Assembly: GCA_020226215.1 (NCBI GenBank)
Contig: CM035232.1
Location: forward strand, 79,882,693 to 79,946,692
DNA: 64,000 bases
Direction: 5' to 3'
Source of the DNA: Sindora glabra
Taxonomy: Eukaryota; Streptophyta; Magnoliopsida; Fabales; Fabaceae
Position 1 is the first letter of the stretch, and each line of letters starts with the position of its first letter. Positions 10,387 through 22,806 of this stretch are shown piece after piece. A program made the position numbers and the translations under genes. The notes under the pieces were generated by a model that had not been told where the DNA came from, did not search any database, and was given only the letters and a program-made list of their open reading frames with translations.

Positions 10387-11956
10387 GGATGTGTAACATT
10401 TTTTTTATATCATTTCATCCTATTTTATATCTCTTAGTGTGTTAAATATGCTTAATTTTATGGAATTGGCTTGTTATATGTTTGGATGTTGATTTTCTAT
10501 TGTATTCAAATTATTCAATTAATATTAAAATTTTACATTATTTTAGATTTTTGACTATATCTAGAGTTCTGGATATTATATTTAAGTGATCTTTATATCA
10601 TTAGAAAACTCAAAGGAAGCTTTATAACTTTCATATTTTGGTCAAAGCCTAGCTTGGATGTCTAAAAGTTCTAATTTAGGCAAGTTAATGCTCTATTTTT
10701 GTCCAAGTTGAGCCAATTTCAATTTTTGAGCCATATATGGAGTTTTAGAGGTTTAGTCAAGATGAAACTAGTGCTTAAAGTTTTCGAAGACCTGGCCTTA
10801 CAACTTTCATGTTTAGAGTTTAGTAAAACTACATAGTTTTGGTGGTCTTACATTAGTTTGAAGTTAGATTTACAAGATTTTAATACAATAACTCTTATAA
10901 TATTTTATTTTGTAAAATTAGTTCTGGCCTTCTAAAATTATTAAGGCACTATTCTTTATAACTCTAGGAGGTGTATAATCTAGTCCATTAGGTTTTAGAT
11001 GAGAGGAAAATAAGATAAAGGATTTTATACCTCCAAAGGCAAGAAGACTTCTACACAATTCTACACAAACACTAGACAACTTTTCTCTCTTTTCCAAGTT
11101 TCTTCTCCTTTAACCATAGAAAACTAAATTTTTGATTGATTCAAGGAATTTGAGTATCATTTCTATTTAAATAATGAGATCTTAAGTTATAATGTTGACT
11201 CTTTCTAATTAATTTTCCCCTTTCCCTAATTCTTTATACTAAGTGGTTGAAATTACATGAGTTGAATGCTAATTTGATATAATTTGTGTTCAACTTTGTG
11301 ACTTTTGATCTTTAGCTATTTTTTTGTTGAATTATGCCAATCACTATTTTTCATGTGGGAAGTAGAGCATTGAAAGATTAAATTAGGGGTTTTAAGTTTA
11401 ATCCTTCAATTTGATTGAATTTTATTTTCAAATCAATTTTACTCTAATTTTACAAATTATAGCAATTGCTTAATTATGTTAATATTAATTGATCAAATTC
11501 AAGATGGCTATTTGGCTTAGAATTTATAAATTATTGTAGGGATTTCAAATAATTCAAGGTTGAAGAAAAGGGTTGGAATTATCATATGAATTTTATTTTT
11601 TGGTTAATCCATACAAGAGCTCCAAAATTCTTGGAGTAATTGTTTTACTATATTGATTTTCTATCTTTCTTTGTTATTTTTATATTCTATTTTTCTTAAT
11701 GCATTTTTTTTAAATTTCAAATTAAACACCCCCCAATTGTATTCTAATTCTATTAATTGCATCTTGTTTGCATTTCTGCATCCCATCTTATTTCAACTTT
11801 ATTTGTATTTTATTTATATTCTATTTGTTAGTAAATTATTGTGAAAGGATATATCAAGTGGATCACTAGGGGTTCGACCTAGTTGTTACCTTATATTGCA
11901 AAATTTTATATCAATTAGTAATATCTAATTTTGATCATATTACAATGCCCACATCA
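10387..11956 (+). mobile_element. Athila-type 5' LTR (L2) of a non-autonomous element
   Basis: A 1570-bp LTR begins GGATGTGTAACATT (expected TGATG) and ends CCCACATCA. It aligns by eye along its length with 14262-15667. A tRNA-Asp-like primer site follows. The two LTRs of this element differ at roughly a fifth or more of positions in the stretches I compared, so the insertion is old. Confidence 0.75.
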
Positions 11957-11958
11957 AG

Positions 11959-11982
11959 ATTTTAGTACCACTGCGAAGGATC
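11959..11982 (+). other. tRNA-Asp-like primer binding site
   Basis: TTTTAGTACCACTGCGAAGG resembles TTTTGGCGCCGTTGCCGGGG, the primer site characteristic of Athila/Tat elements. Most differences are G to A or C to T, as expected from decay of methylated cytosines. Confidence 0.65.
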
Positions 11983-12120
11983 CATTTAAATTTATCCCTT
12001 TTCATCATTTATTAGTTGTAATTTGCATAATTATTCAAGCACTCTACTTAATTTCACATTTTTTAGTGTTTCCTTGAATTTTTCAATTTCTATTATTTTT
12101 CTATATTTTATTGCATTCTT

Positions 12121-12617
12121 ATGATGGCATATGTACTTGCTAAAGCTAATCCTAATGATATGCTTGTTCAATTTCTTGAAATTTCTAAATTTGTGGATTA
12201 TGTTAATGGCCATGATGCATTTTTTATGATAATGATATTAGGTGTGCTATGTGTGAAGAGATTTTAGTATTTATAAGTGATTAGAATATTGTTGTTTCAA
12301 AATGGGCAAAAATTAATGATCATGAAAAGATACTATTTACAAAAAAGGTTTCTACCACTAACTTAGATCTTATCAAATTTGAATTTTTCAAGAGAAAAGA
12401 ATGTTTTCTTGTTAATCATTCTAGTTATTTTGTTAATCATGTTGAATTCATTATACATAATGATTTTGAACTTTTAAGAAATAGTAATTTAAGAATAAAA
12501 CTTAGAGAAATTGTCCTAGATGATCCTAATTTTCAAAGGACCTATTTGATGGATGATATAAAGGTTAGTAATTTGGAAGCAGAGGTGGTAGTTAATCATT
12601 ATCTAGATCTTGGTTAA
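12121..12617 (+). pseudogene. Accessory ORF of the Athila-type non-autonomous family
   Basis: I do not recognise a known domain. The reading starts MMAYVLAKANPND at 12121, shifts frame before 12234, continues as DIRCAMCEEILVFISD, meets a stop at 12282, and then stays open for 111 codons to TAA at 12615. The C-terminal half (ECFLVNHSSYFVNHVEF, NFQRTYLMDDIKVSNLE, NHYLDLG) aligns with the minus-strand ORF at 45335-45975, and both keep a CX2CxEI motif. Both also stop about 50 bases before a GGGAGGYAACCT motif. Conservation between two diverged elements suggests a real family protein, but its role is unknown. No gag, protease or pol is left in this copy. Confidence 0.6.
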
Positions 12618-12666
12618 AGACATTAGAGCCATGTTTAGCCAATGACATTAAATAAAGGTACTTTAG

Positions 12667-12687
12667 GCACTTCTTGGGAGGTAACCT
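12667..12687 (+). other. Athila-type 3' motif GGGAGGTAACCT
   Basis: GCACTTCTTGGGAGGTAACC matches the conserved non-coding motif GCGCTTSTTGGGAGGCAACC found downstream of the coding region in many Athila-like plant elements. The partner copy is at 45273-45293 on the minus strand. Confidence 0.65.
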
Positions 12688-12769
12688 AAGCTTTTTAGAT
12701 TTGTTTTTTCTTAACTTTCTCTTTTAATTTACTTGTTCTTTATCTTTCTTAATGTTAATATGCTTTACA

Positions 12770-12804
12770 TTGAGGATAATATGAAATTTAAGTTTCGGGG
12801 GAGA
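12770..12804 (+). other. Athila-type TTGAGGAYAATRT...AAGT...GGGG motif
   Basis: The block contains TTGAGGATAATATGAAATTT followed by AAGTTTCGGGGGA. The equivalent in the minus-strand element is at about 43500-43537. Shared position and sequence define the family's 3' untranslated region. Confidence 0.55.
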
Positions 12805-13018
12805 CTTCCAAAAGTTATTTTGTGTTTTGTATCTTCATTTAGTGCTTTTTAATACTTTGAAAGTGAAAAAATAGAAAAATTATAAAACATATGTGTTTTT
12901 CACTTAATTTTAAGTCTTTTTAATTGCTCTCTATTGATGCAGATTTGCATTTTTCATGAATAAGATTCAATTAAAGTTAGATAAGATTTATAACATGATT
13001 AAAAGAGTGATTTTGTTT

Positions 13019-13232
13019 CTTGAAATTGATTATAGTGGTAGATTTTGAATTGGTAGATTGAATTTTGGTAAAATGACTTTGTTTGTGAGATTTTGAATCT
13101 TATATTGAAAATTCATGTTTAGGGTTTAGGGTCTTGAAATTGATTGATATAGTAATAGATTTTGAATTGGTAGGTTAAATTTTGGTAGCATGACTTCTTT
13201 GTGAGATTTTGAACCTTATGTTGAAAATTCAT
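13019..13232 (+). repeat. 114-bp tandem duplication with TTTAGGG at the junction
   Basis: The copy starting CTTGAAATTGATTATAG (13019) repeats at 13133 with about a dozen differences. Both contain GATTTTGAATTGGTAG and end AAAATTCATGTT. The junction reads TTTAGGGTTTAGGG (13117-13131), two units of the plant telomere repeat. Confidence 0.7.
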
Positions 13233-13600
13233 GTTATTCTTTTTCCTTCTTGTGTGATGTTCTACCATGATTTTTGCTTTTCTAGAACTTTCTTTAATTA
13301 TTTTTGAGATTATATTTACATATGCATGCACAATAAAGACATTCATTCTTTGTTTAAATTAGAAACAAATAGCTAACCTTAATTTTTTTTATCTTTGTTG
13401 AGCCCTCTTGAGCTTAATTGCCTTTTTCTTTATTGATTAATAACCCATGAACATTTTTCCAAAGAAAATAAGTGCCTTTACCTAACCTTAAAGATTAGTA
13501 GAGTATTTAAATTTTTGTGATATGGGTTTTTAGATAAATGTAGGAATGTGTGTGTGTGTGTTGTGAAAATTCAACAACTTTAAGCTCAAAGTTGCTTGAA

Positions 13601-13738
13601 ATGAAAAAAAAAGGAAAAAAATGAAAGAAAAAACAAAAATAAAAAAAAGAGAAAGTTAATAAGAAAAAAAGTGAAAAAAAAAAGAAAAAAAAAAGAATAA
13701 GGCAAAAAGAATCAGGAAAGAAAGGAAAAAGAAATAAG
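13601..13738 (+). repeat. Purine-rich block in Athila-type 3' UTR
   Basis: About 140 bases made almost wholly of A and G. A pyrimidine block at 42660-42778 is its minus-strand equivalent in the second element, at the same place between the coding region and the 3' LTR. It is therefore a family feature, not a random simple repeat. Confidence 0.6.
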
Positions 13739-14239
13739 TTAATGAATGTTCGAATTTGAAGTTGGGTTATTATGTTAAGGTTAAAATTGTTCATGATTGG
13801 CCCATATATTTATAGTTCAAGCACTTTATTGATTTCTTTGGCTTCTAACCTTTCATATTTCCTTTTCTTTAACCACATTACAATATTGAATAAAGTTCTT
13901 TTGATTTATATTATGTATATGATGGGAATAGTAGGGATTAGATGATTAGCAAGCTTATGGTAAAATAATTTCATGGAATAAGCATGAGTGAAACACTTAA
14001 TTGAACATTTGAGAGTTGGAGAGTGAATTTTGTAAGAATCTACCAAGTTGATCTACTTTTTTTTGAATGAAGTTATTATTTTGTTTAGTCCTAAGTTTAT
14101 CATGTTTTGGTTCATGTTGTGTTATATTTCTTGATGGCTTTAATTTTTTTTGGCTTATGGAGTTGTAATTTCAAAGTTTTTGGGAATTAAGTCTTTTGTT
14201 TTTAATTTTGAATAAAATTTCATCTTTTTTAAGGTAATG

Positions 14240-14261
14240 TAAGGGCCAAGCTATAGGAATT
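14240..14261 (+). other. Probable polypurine tract before LTR L3
   Basis: AAGGGCCAAGCTATAGGAATT lies directly before TGATG at 14262. It corresponds to the GTGTGGGAGAATT tract next to the 3' LTR of the minus-strand element (42150-42167). It would prime plus-strand synthesis; this copy looks decayed. Confidence 0.5.
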
Positions 14262-15667
14262 TGATGTGCAAGATTTTTCTTCTATATTATTTCCTCTTAT
14301 TTTATTCCTTTTAGTGTATTACATATATTTAATTTCATAGAATTGGCCTTGTTATGGGTTTGTGTGTCCGTTTTCCAATGTTTTAAATAATTCAGTTAAT
14401 GTTAGAATTTTACACTATCTTAGGATTTTTTACTGTCTTGAGTTTTGAATATTGGACCTGGATGATCTCTATATTGTTGAAAAGCTTAGAGGAAGCTCTA
14501 TAGCTTTCATGTTTTAGTTAAAGCCCTATTCGGACCTTTAGGAGGTCTAATTCAGCTAAGAATTTAATGCTCTATTTTTGTCTAAGCTAAGTGAGTCTCA
14601 ATTTTAAGGCCATATATGGAACTCCAAGGGTCCAATCAAGGTGAAAGTAGTGCCTAAAGTTTCTTAAGATCTAGTCCTACAACTTTTATGTTCAGAGTTT
14701 AGAGAACTATATTGTTTTAGTAGTCTTACATTGACTAGTAATCAAATCTACAAGATTTTCCTATAGTAGCTCTTGTAATATTTTATTTTATAAAGTTAGG
14801 TTTTAGGATTTTAAAATTAGCAATGCCCTATTCTTTGTAACGTTAGGAGGCATATAATGTGGTCTATTAGGTTTTAGAGGAAAGGAAAATTAAATAAAGG
14901 ATTTTATTCCTCTAAAGCCAAGACTACTTCAACATAATTATATACAAACACTAGATAACTTTTGCCTCTTTTCCAAGTTTCTTCTTCTTTAGGCATGGAA
15001 GGTTAAGTTTCTGGTTAATTCAAGAAATTTATGACTTATCTATATTTAGATTATGAGATCCTATGTTATAATGTTGACTTTTTCTAATTGGTTTTCCTTA
15101 TTCCTTAATTTTTTATGCTAATGGCTTAAATTACATGTGTTGAATGTTGATTTGGTATAATTTGTGTTCAACCTTGTGACTTCTGAGTTTAGGTATTTTT
15201 ATTTTGAATCATGGTTAGTTAATGACTATTTTTCATATGGGAACAAAAGGTTGAAAAATAAAATTACAAGTTTTGGTTTAATCCTTCAATTGGTTGACTT
15301 CTATTTTCAAATCAATTTTTGATCTAACTTTTCATATTAATGCAATTGCTTAATTTTGTTAATCTTAATTAATCAAATTCTAGCTGGTTATCTAGTGTAG
15401 AATTCAAGAATTATTATAGGGTTCTAGAAAATTCAAGGTTGAAAAAAATCAATTGGAATTGTCTAATGCATTTAATTTTTTATTAATCCACACAAGAGCT
15501 CTCAAATCCTTGAATTAATTATTTTGTTATATTGATTTTTTATCTTTCTGTGTTATTTTTATATTTTATTTTTGTTAGTGCATTTTGTTTAAAATATCAA
15601 ATCAAACACCCCCAATTGCATTATGTTTCTATTAGTTGCATATTTTTTGTAGTCTTAGATTCTACCT
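14262..15667 (+). mobile_element. Athila-type 3' LTR (L3), truncated
   Basis: It begins TGATGTGCAAGATT after a polypurine tract and aligns with L2 until about 15667, where a Tekay-like LTR starts. The missing end (GGATCACTAGG...CACATCA) does not reappear after the inserted element, so part was lost by deletion. Confidence 0.75.
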
Positions 15668-18421
15668 TGTTTCATGACACCCCCTAATTCTCGGATATTA
15701 TGATTGATATAAAGATACCAAATTAGTATTAATACACTGACCAGATATCCTTACAAGCCTTTAAGACACTTATAACTCATTTACTTTCTTAACTCTAATA
15801 AGAGCATAAAAAAACATTTATAGAAAATAATAATATTTGCACATGTATAAGAAAGTTCAAAACAAATTTACATATACTAAAAAATATTTGTATAGGAGTG
15901 TAATTTTTTTTTGAAAATATAAATTTGTACACAAGTACTACCAAAAGGTAGAACATCTAACTAGAATCAGTTTGTTTCCAATCATTATCTTGCTCAAGAT
16001 CTAATTCCATGGATGAGGAAGAAAGAGATTGGCATATTAGTCAAGCTAGAATTACTAGCTATGCCATCTAGGGAATGAGTTCATTGCACAAGATTGGCTA
16101 AGAAAGGGTCAAGTTCAAAATTTAACTTTCTAAACTTTATAGTGTAATTTACTTGCAAACCTACAGCAAATATTTGGAGTTTATAGCAAAATATTATTTG
16201 GAAGGTCCCCTATGGTGAAAGAAAGATTCTTGCACAAGTGTCATTCATTCTCATGAAATTCATGCTTTGTATCTACAAATAAAATAGACTACAAAGAATG
16301 TGAGTATTGAAATTCTCAATAAATGGCTATTGTTCTCCTTTTTCTAAAGAGTATTCATCATAAAATATCATATATATAATAATATATAATAATTGAGTAA
16401 AGCTTTTATGTATTTATTATTGCTCTTATGTATAATATTTATAAAGTTTGTTAAAAAGAATGGCTATAGATGATATACATGTTTCATTTTATATCTTCGG
16501 TCTAACCTTATCTTCCTCCACCTTAGGCATAAAATCACCAACCTTATTCCTCCAACCCTTACCATGCCTTTCCTTTGCTGTGAAGGATGCATGTGTCGCT
16601 CTATAAATCATATTCATAATGAGCAATGATAAGATGTCGTAAACATCAATCATTCATTTCATTGAGTATGGTAAAAATACAAACTATGCCATAAGAGTTT
16701 TTGTTAACAAAATTTGCTATTCTCATATATTCAACTTTCATCATCACATATCATTATGTTCAAGGTTGATATACAACTTTTCTATTCAAGAGAAGTAGTG
16801 AGAACACTTAGCTCTCTTGAATAACTATCTATTGTGGCTTAAACATTATTAGCTATATCATAAACTTTAATTCTATGTAATATTTCTTAGTCAGAAATTT
16901 TAAATATTTAGCTTCTTGGGTAGCATGAATACTCCCCCAATTTGATGCCTTTGAGGCTCCCAAATTAATTAAAAATTTTATCAAAATTTTATTTATTACT
17001 TCTAACATATTACTATTCATCAAACATAAATTATTTTACAACTTCCTTATACACGAGTATTGCCCACACAATACTAGAAACATAAATTTCAAAGTAGATA
17101 GCACATGAATAGTTGCAATGAAAGCCCTTATTCAACATTCAAATCATCACTAAATTTTTATCCAATATCCTTAACATGTTTATAATGAAAAACTTTAATT
17201 ATTTCACAAAAATATCACTTTGGTACTATTCATACAAAACTAAATAGATAGGGTTACTAAATCTAGGTAGATTTAACTATTGTAATAGAGAAGACTTCTT
17301 AGTACCCAAATTAATTCTAATTGTCACTAAATTCTTATACAAGCTTACTAATAGGTTAGCAGCTAAAGAACATTAATTAATTTAAATTTTCTCAATCAAA
17401 TTATTGCATAAACAACACCAAACTTTAAAATATGAAACCCAAAATTCTATTTTGAACCTTGTAACCAAGGTCTATAAAAATTCACTTTTCATGTCTCTAA
17501 AATTTTTCAAAAATTCTTAATTCTTTCCATACCTATCTTAACATTATTCATAACATTAAAATATCAAAAATTGAAAATTTAGCAATTCCTAACCTTTAAT
17601 TCTAAAGATTACTAAAAAAATACACTATTATCCTCCATTGAAAGTTTTGTTTCCAAACTCAACAAAATTGTATTGTTAAGGAAACATAGTGGAGCCTCTC
17701 CTTTCAATCTTGGCACTAAAATGCCAACATCATATCATTATATTAATATTTACATAATGCCAAAACTAAAACTATATAGCGTTATAAATTAACTTAATAT
17801 TTATAATAGCATACATTATCGTATTTTTCACCTTTCATAAGAATACTAAAAGGAACAAGGGATAGTTGTCACTCATATCAAATTTTTTATTCTCTAACCT
17901 TTCACAAGACCTCTTGGAGCAGTAAAATTGAATAAAATAAACTAAGTTTTAAGAGCCTTTAGGAGAAAATTTGCATAAAAACTTGAAAGAGATGAAGGGA
18001 AACTTAGGTTACCTTGTAATAAACTTGATGGAATCACTTGCAAAGCCTTTGTGAAATTGTTAAAAGCTTGAAAACCTTACTTGAAAACTCTAGGAGTGTC
18101 ATAGTTTTAGGCTAAAGAGAGAGAACAAGAATTCTTTTTTTTTTTAAATTAAAATGACCTTAAATGCTTTAAATAAAACCCTAATCCAAAGCTTCCTTCA
18201 TAAGCTATTTCTTTTTATGTTTTCTTATTAAAATTTTGTGACAAATTGGCACATGGTGCATGGCATTTTATGGCTGGAAATTAGAAGTTAATCTTCTCAT
18301 AACCACTTAAATTTGATCAAATATGTTGTTTAGAAGTAAAAACTAACAAATGTCCCTAACTTTCTTCTTATTTACTTAATTGTCGTTGGCTTCCCCTACA
18401 AGCTTAAACTTTGCGTGGGTC

Positions 18422-18499
<78 letters not shown>

Positions 18500-18846
18500 T
18501 TACTACTACTACTATTATTGGACTTCTAAGGTTAGAATTCAACCTAAAAATTTGAGTTAAATTAGCCCAAATGAATTAAGTTGATTTATTTCAATTATAG
18601 GTGCAATTTTTAAATTTTTAGCCTTCTTGGGCCTTAATTTCCTATTAGGTCTTTATACAATTTTTCCAAACTTAGTGTTAGTTTTTTTAATTAGATTTTA
18701 ACTCATACTAGTACCTAATATGTTTTTTTTATAAAAATTCCTAATTAGATGTACATCTAAATTATCTTTATGATTCACTCAAATTTCACCTAATTACCTT
18801 ACCGATTTTCTATTTAAGGCATTTTCTTGTCAAAATTCTTTTTACA
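15668..18846 (-). mobile_element. Degenerate Tekay-like 3' LTR
   Basis: It is related to the LTRs at 28653-31532 and 34139-37005: the block near 16495-16600 (CTTCGGTCTAACCTTATC) matches 29396-29510. The left end reads TGTTTCATGACAC (expected TGTCATGACCC). The right end is TTTTTACA at 18846, followed by polypurine-tract and pol 3'-end sequence in minus orientation. A TTA/CTA microsatellite accounts for about 100 bp. The tail of the LTR-internal ORF seen at 36448-36762 is recognisable near 15965-16030 (SSSSMELDLEQD). Confidence 0.7.
18422..18519. repeat. (TTA)n/(CTA)n microsatellite
   Basis: An uninterrupted TTA run changes into a CTA run and back to TTA inside the Tekay-like LTR. The change suggests one T-to-C substitution that was then expanded. 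Confidence 0.95.
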
Positions 18847-19622
18847 AGTTCTCTCTTCAAGAAAATTTATCCTTGAATTTTCAAGGAATCAGATAGTGAT
18901 ATAAAGAATTGTAAATAGGTTGTGTACAAGTTTAGATTGAATCTTACCAAATAATGTTTGATACTTTTTTTTCATATCTTTTTCTAATTCCCATATATAT
19001 CTTCCTATGCTCTATGTTTTTCCCATATCACGTTAACCATTAGAATTCCTCTAAATTATAACTTCATTAGTTGTTTATCAATAATTTGTATGGATTGTTC
19101 TTCATATACTAATTTCTAATTTAATTCCATCAATACCTCTTTCAACACATTGGATTCATTTGGAACATATTTTCTCATCATCGATACATGGAAAAACAAA
19201 TGAATTGCTTTCAAATTTTTTAGTAGTTCTAAATGATATGCAACCTTTTTAATTTGATTGGTGATCACATAAGGATCCACATGCCTTGAGTTTAATTTCC
19301 TTTTCTTTCTGAATTTTGTTATTCCTTTCATTGGTGAAACTTATAAGAATACATAGTTACCTTCTTGAAATTTCAATTCCTTCTACCTATTATCTGCATA
19401 AGATTTATGCTAATTTTGAGCTACTTGTAAATTTTTTTATGATTCCAACCTTGTTAGTAGCATCCTCAATTAGGTTAGGACTAATCATTTTAGCTTTTCC
19501 TAGTTCAAACCATTCAATGGATGATCTAAATTTTCTACCATACAAAGTTTTGAAGGAGCCATTTGTATACTAGTATGATAACTATTATTATATGCAAACT
19601 CTATTAGTGGCAAATGTTTATC
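18847..19622 (-). pseudogene. Tekay-like integrase C-terminus and chromodomain, inactivated
   Basis: Directly next to the LTR is a decayed polypurine tract (CTCTCTTCAAG on the + strand) and the typical pol end. The open frame 19116-19331 reads MKGITKFRKKRKLNSRHV...YHLELLKNLKAIHLFFHVSM, matching the integrase C-terminal region of the better copy at 31765-32055. A chromodomain, which would steer integration to methylated histone H3, is expected at 18870-19115 but is badly decayed. About 19332-19622 holds the integrase core C-terminal side, then solo LTR A interrupts it. Confidence 0.75.
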
Positions 19623-21767
19623 CGTAATATCCCAATAAAAAAATTTATAAATTTCAATAACATATTTATTCTATTTGGTTAATAGTGATTTAAAATTATC
19701 TTTGAATTTAAAGTTCTAGAATATTGAAATTAGTAATTATGCGGGTGAGGTTTTATAAGATAAATTGTTATATTTAATAAATTATTTTTTTATTTTTATT
19801 ATCGTTGATATTTGAAATGGACTATTCTTAATTACTCAATATTAATTAGATAATTGCCTCACAAGTTAGAAATAGTTTCTAGTATTTATGATTTGAAGAA
19901 TATATGGAGCCAATAAATTGCATTTGATAATCTAGTGGAAAATTTGAATAATTATTTTAGAATGTCAAAATACATTTTATATTGAAGAGAGATCAAAGAT
20001 CACAATGAAAGTTTTTTTTTTTCTTTAGAATGATAATTTATATCATTGGTGAGAATTCTTTGGAATGAAGATAGACGAATGAGATGAAACAGAGTATGAC
20101 ATTATAGTGTGCTGCAGCACATAGGATCATGCCCCAAAGCTGATTTTTTCCCTCTCTCCTATGCTCTTTTTTTTTAATTAATTCTAGTATCCTTCCCTTT
20201 TTAATAAAATTGGACTGTGTCTTCGTCTATCTCTCTCTCCCCTTATTTTGCTGGAGTCGGTGTCATTCTCTCTCGGGGGTTCCAGTAGCTTCTTCTCTTT
20301 CCTCCTTCATGCGCCCCTGTTTGTGGTTATTTTTTGTCTCTGTCTCTCGCGGTGCCTTTCTTTTGCTCTCTGCTGGGGACACTGTCAGAAGTAGCTAAGC
20401 CACCGGAAGGCATGTTTTTGGTGCCCGTCAACCAGCAGTGTCAGGTGGTAGCGTAGGGAAATAGTAAAACAAAAATCTAACCGTGAAGTGTTGTTGGATT
20501 CTTCCCCTGTTCGGCTCTGACTGTTTCTACTAGTGGGGGAAGGGTGATGAGTTACATAACAACACCTAGAAACAGCAGAGCTGTGAGCTTACTATACTGC
20601 CAACGGATCCCCGGAATATCACCGTCTGTTTCTTCCTTTTAAGAATATAGTCAGCAGCTCCCTCTCCCCTTCACGTGTGGTTGTTTCTCTCTCAATTTCA
20701 GCAACTTCCACTTTCTTTTAAAAACTTTAGTTGTTGCCCTTTTATGTTTTCTTCTTTAAATGCAGCTCCTTCTTTCTCTCCCCTGTTTCTTCTCACTCCA
20801 GAATCGACTTCCCTCTTTCCCTCCCATCTTCGGCCACTGCTTGCTCTGTTCCAGCTACTAGTGCTGCCGTGTGAGCTGGCCGTAGCTTGGTGTGTTCCCT
20901 TGCAAAAGGATAGCTTGCAGTGTCTGCTCAAGTGGCGGTGTTTCGGCTCCACGTTGTTCGCCAAATACATCCGTTGGTGGTGGAGAGAAGCCACATTTTT
21001 GTGGTTGAAATTAGAAGCCAAACAGAATCAGCTTCGGCCAACTCAGTACAAGTTTTTGTCATTTTACTGTTGGTATTTGCCAAGCAAATCACATGGAGGT
21101 AATCATACAATTTCAGCAAATAAAATTTTGATATTAGTTGGAGTATTAAATTATTACTTTTGCCTACTGAGATTTCAATTTTGTTAGAAAGAGAATAAAT
21201 CACATCAGAACAGCTGACCCTTGGCAATAAAATCTCGTATATGTTTTCATTGACTATAACGAAGAAGTTCGACGATAGAACTACATCTTGATCAGGCGAT
21301 AAACTTCAAGGGATTAAATATTACCAGTCAATGACCTTATATTTTGGTGGACGTGTTAACTACTATGTAGATCTTTCTATTTAGACATCCGTATGCAGGA
21401 TATGAACTGGTTATAAAATAAAATAGAGTATGATTTCTATGCGATAAAATGATTGAAAGAGAATGATTAAGAAATAAATAGAATCTTTTATTATCCTATT
21501 ATATCAAACTTACATGAAAATCGAAGAATTTTTATTTATATACTTTTGTGAAATATTATATGATAGAATGTCATACTAAAAGTATCTTTGAAATAGTATA
21601 TCTTAAGAGTTCTAATAATTTGAAATAAGTTGAAAGATTTCACTCTTGTATAAGTTAGAATATTAAGTGAAAATCTTGATGAACCTAAAATTTTGGTGTT
21701 CAGACTTAGATTAGAATATCTTCAATAATCGTGAGAGATTTTCTTATTCTTTAAAAGGATTAAAATA

Positions 21768-21770
<3 letters not shown>

Positions 21771-21857
<87 letters not shown>
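21771..21857. repeat. (AT)n microsatellite
   Basis: About 43 AT dinucleotides in a row inside LTR A. It can form cruciforms and is a likely slippage and assembly-error site. Confidence 0.97.
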
Positions 21858-21864
<7 letters not shown>

Positions 21865-22083
21865 GAGCAATTATGTGAACCCGTGTAGCATTTTGAATTA
21901 AAAATTCTAAAGGTGAAGCATTAAAATATCAAATTACTATAATTAGAAGTTGGATTTATAATAAATGGAAAGAAAATAATAATGTGCTTATAATTATAAT
22001 TTATTATTGTATATTAATGAACAGGAGAAACGAAAAGTGAAAATGAAGAGTCAGAAATGTTCCTAGTTGAAGGATGATTTTAG

Positions 22084-22806
22084 GTGAGTATATGTCTCAC
22101 CACTTCTTATTATTTTATTAAAAGATATTTTTAAATATTGAGTTGTATTTTTCTCATTATTAATATCAATTCTATATTTCTATATAATATAATTATATAT
22201 GAGTGTTGTGAATTGAGTTTTTTGAGACATTGGAAAGTGATGAATGATGCTAGAATGATAATATCGAATATTGCAATCAGTGATAAAGAAATAACATGAA
22301 AGTCGAATGGGAAATTCTCGACGAATTATATGAGATGGATATGATATTGATTCAAGAGTCAAATGAGAAATTTTTGACTAACAGTTGAAAGAGGTATAAA
22401 ATTGATATTGATATCATAGAATCACTATATATATGTTTACTGTATTTGAAAATATGACATCATGTGACTGTTTGTGATTGACTTGTACTGATGATGTGAT
22501 TGTGTTGATTTGTTTGTATTGGAGCCTTAATGATTGTTTATGTGTGATGACTATTCGGAGTGGTTAGTACATGATCTTGAATTCTAATAGGAAATTGAGA
22601 CTCCTATGATTGTGTTACGTAAAGTAGAATTTCAGTGATGTATACATGAATCTCCATTATAGGATATGGTTCCATATATTTCAAGAATTTAGAAATTGGT
22701 TTGCTATTACTTTTTTTTATACCTAAATTGATCACTTATAAGTTAGTGGTAGTTATATACTCATTGGGTTCGTGGAACTCGCTCTATTCTAATTTAATGT
22801 TTTCAG
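22084..22806 (+). other. Intron-like segment inside LTR A (predicted)
   Basis: TTTTAG|GTGAGTATAT at 22084 is a strong plant 5' splice site and AATGTTTTCAG|GTTAAC ends at 22806. After the acceptor is a 31-codon ORF (22817-22912, MEDQRLLELKDL). The inverted copy B has the same junctions 734 bp apart, followed by MENQRPPELKDL. No transcript evidence is available. Confidence 0.4.

Noticed and set aside
13507..13794. 95-codon Phe-rich minus-strand frame
   Set aside because: It is the complement of the purine block in the Athila-type 3' UTR and is low-complexity.
20210..21227. Several overlapping open frames on both strands (up to 170 codons) in the GC-rich core of LTR A
   Set aside because: They overlap one another on opposite strands, contain no recognisable domain and have no counterpart in LTRs B or C. 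GC-rich stretches lack stops by composition.
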